From Chloroflexota bacterium (GTDB lineage Bacteria; Chloroflexota; Chloroflexia; Thermomicrobiales; UBA6265), in contig JAHWJF010000290.1 in assembly GCA_019348515.1 (NCBI GenBank), forward strand, positions 1-5,398: a DNA stretch of 5,398 nucleotides. The letters are read 5' to 3'. Made by a program: the position numbers and the translations under genes. The notes under the pieces were generated by a model. The model was given only the letters and a program-made list of their open reading frames with translations. It ran no database searches and had not been told where the DNA came from. Positions 4,743-5,398 of the stretch are shown here, piece after piece; within the stretch, counting starts at the first letter, position 1, and each line of letters opens with the position of its first letter.

Positions 4743-5398
4743 GCCGACATTCGACCTTGGCGCCTCTTGGAGGAGCGACGTCTCGATCCGAGGCGCCCTG
4801 CCAAGCGCGGCTACCGGCGCACCGGTGACTTTCGCGTCAGCCCCCCTGACCCGGATGCTTCACCTATGTGGGACAGGGGTGCTATCCGCCTCGGCTACCA
4901 CGACCACGACGTGATCGACCGGGGGCAAGCGCCACATCATCCTCGCCGCCCTGGTCACCCCGGCGGACGTCATGGAGAGCCAGGCGATGCGGGATCTCCT
5001 CTGGCGGGTCTGCTTCCGGCGGAAGATCTGGCCCCACCACGTCACGGGGGATGCCAAGTACGGCACCACCGAAAACATCGTCGCCATCAAGGATGCCGGT
5101 ATTCGGGCTTTCGTGCCGCTGACCGACGTCGCGCACCGCACCGATCCTATGGGCAGGACGACTTCGTCTTCGATCCCGAGCGTGATGAATATCGGTGCCT
5201 GCAGGGACATCCCCTCAGCCGCTATTCGACCAAACGCACAGAAGGCGTCGTGGCGTACCGCGGCGAGGCCGCCATCTGCAACGCCTGCCCGATCAAAGCC
5301 GAATGCACCACCAGCGACCACAGCCGCAAGGTACAGCGCTCGATCTACGCCGACTACCTGGAGAAGGTCCGGGCCTACCACGCGACGGAGGCCTATAA
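4743..5398 (+). pseudogene. IS1182-family transposase relic, truncated and frameshifted
   Basis: Three consecutive segments match one DDE transposase. Segment one (4743-4919) has WRLLEERRLDP, RVSPPDPDASPM and IRLGYHDHDVID. Segment two (4921-5147, next frame) has KRHIILAALVTPADVMES and the catalytic-type GDAKYG (Asp codon 5050-5052). Segment three (5148-5398, first frame again) has FDPERDEY and a cysteine cluster C-x26-C-x2-C-x5-C (codons at 5196, 5277, 5286, 5304), ending YHATEAY at the edge. One extra C near 4920 and a loss of one base near 5146 account for the frame changes. The N-terminal domain (roughly 200 residues in intact members) is missing, and the final catalytic Glu would lie beyond the window. 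No start codon or ribosome binding site is present, so it is inactive unless the frameshifts are assembly errors and the 5' truncation is not real. Confidence 0.86.

Overview
This is a GC-rich window whose gene content looks bacterial, most likely Chloroflexota and perhaps the Thermomicrobia. That assignment is an inference. It rests on two twin-arginine-exported beta-propeller proteins (one with the 'QEATPA' stretch after the cleavage site that I associate with secreted proteins of this group), a DUF2267 protein, and a Thermomicrobia-like IS1182-family transposase relic. No rRNA, tRNA or CRISPR array is visible.

Layout from left to right. Bases 1-275 (minus) hold the N-terminal 91 codons of a class A beta-lactamase-like serine hydrolase, cut by the window edge. 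A 238-bp divergent intergenic region separates it from a DUF2267 gene (514-972, plus), which is followed at once by a perfect 14-bp hairpin (995-1025). A gene-free stretch (973-1697) comes next. It holds a possible short inverted-repeat element (1159-1296) and a cluster of five hairpins (1404-1595) that may be a structured RNA. The minus strand then carries a Kelch-repeat protein (1698-2702) and, upstream of it, a PQQ-type eight-bladed propeller protein (2868-4514). Between these two genes lies a strong hairpin (2816-2846), so they are probably separate transcripts. After a 228-bp non-coding stretch, the right end (4743-5398, plus) is a 5'-truncated, twice-frameshifted IS1182-family transposase running off the window.

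The main functional theme is extracytoplasmic: the two propeller proteins have Tat signals, are free of cysteine and lie in tandem. The PQQ-type protein keeps residues that, by recalled alignment, match the calcium/PQQ site of quinoprotein alcohol dehydrogenases, so it could be a real dehydrogenase and not only a scaffold. The serine hydrolase has no signal peptide and no room for one. Nothing in the window links all these genes into one pathway, and I see no clear new defence or mobile system. The most open items are the hairpin cluster, the IS relic with compensating frameshifts, and the substrate of the exported quinoprotein.
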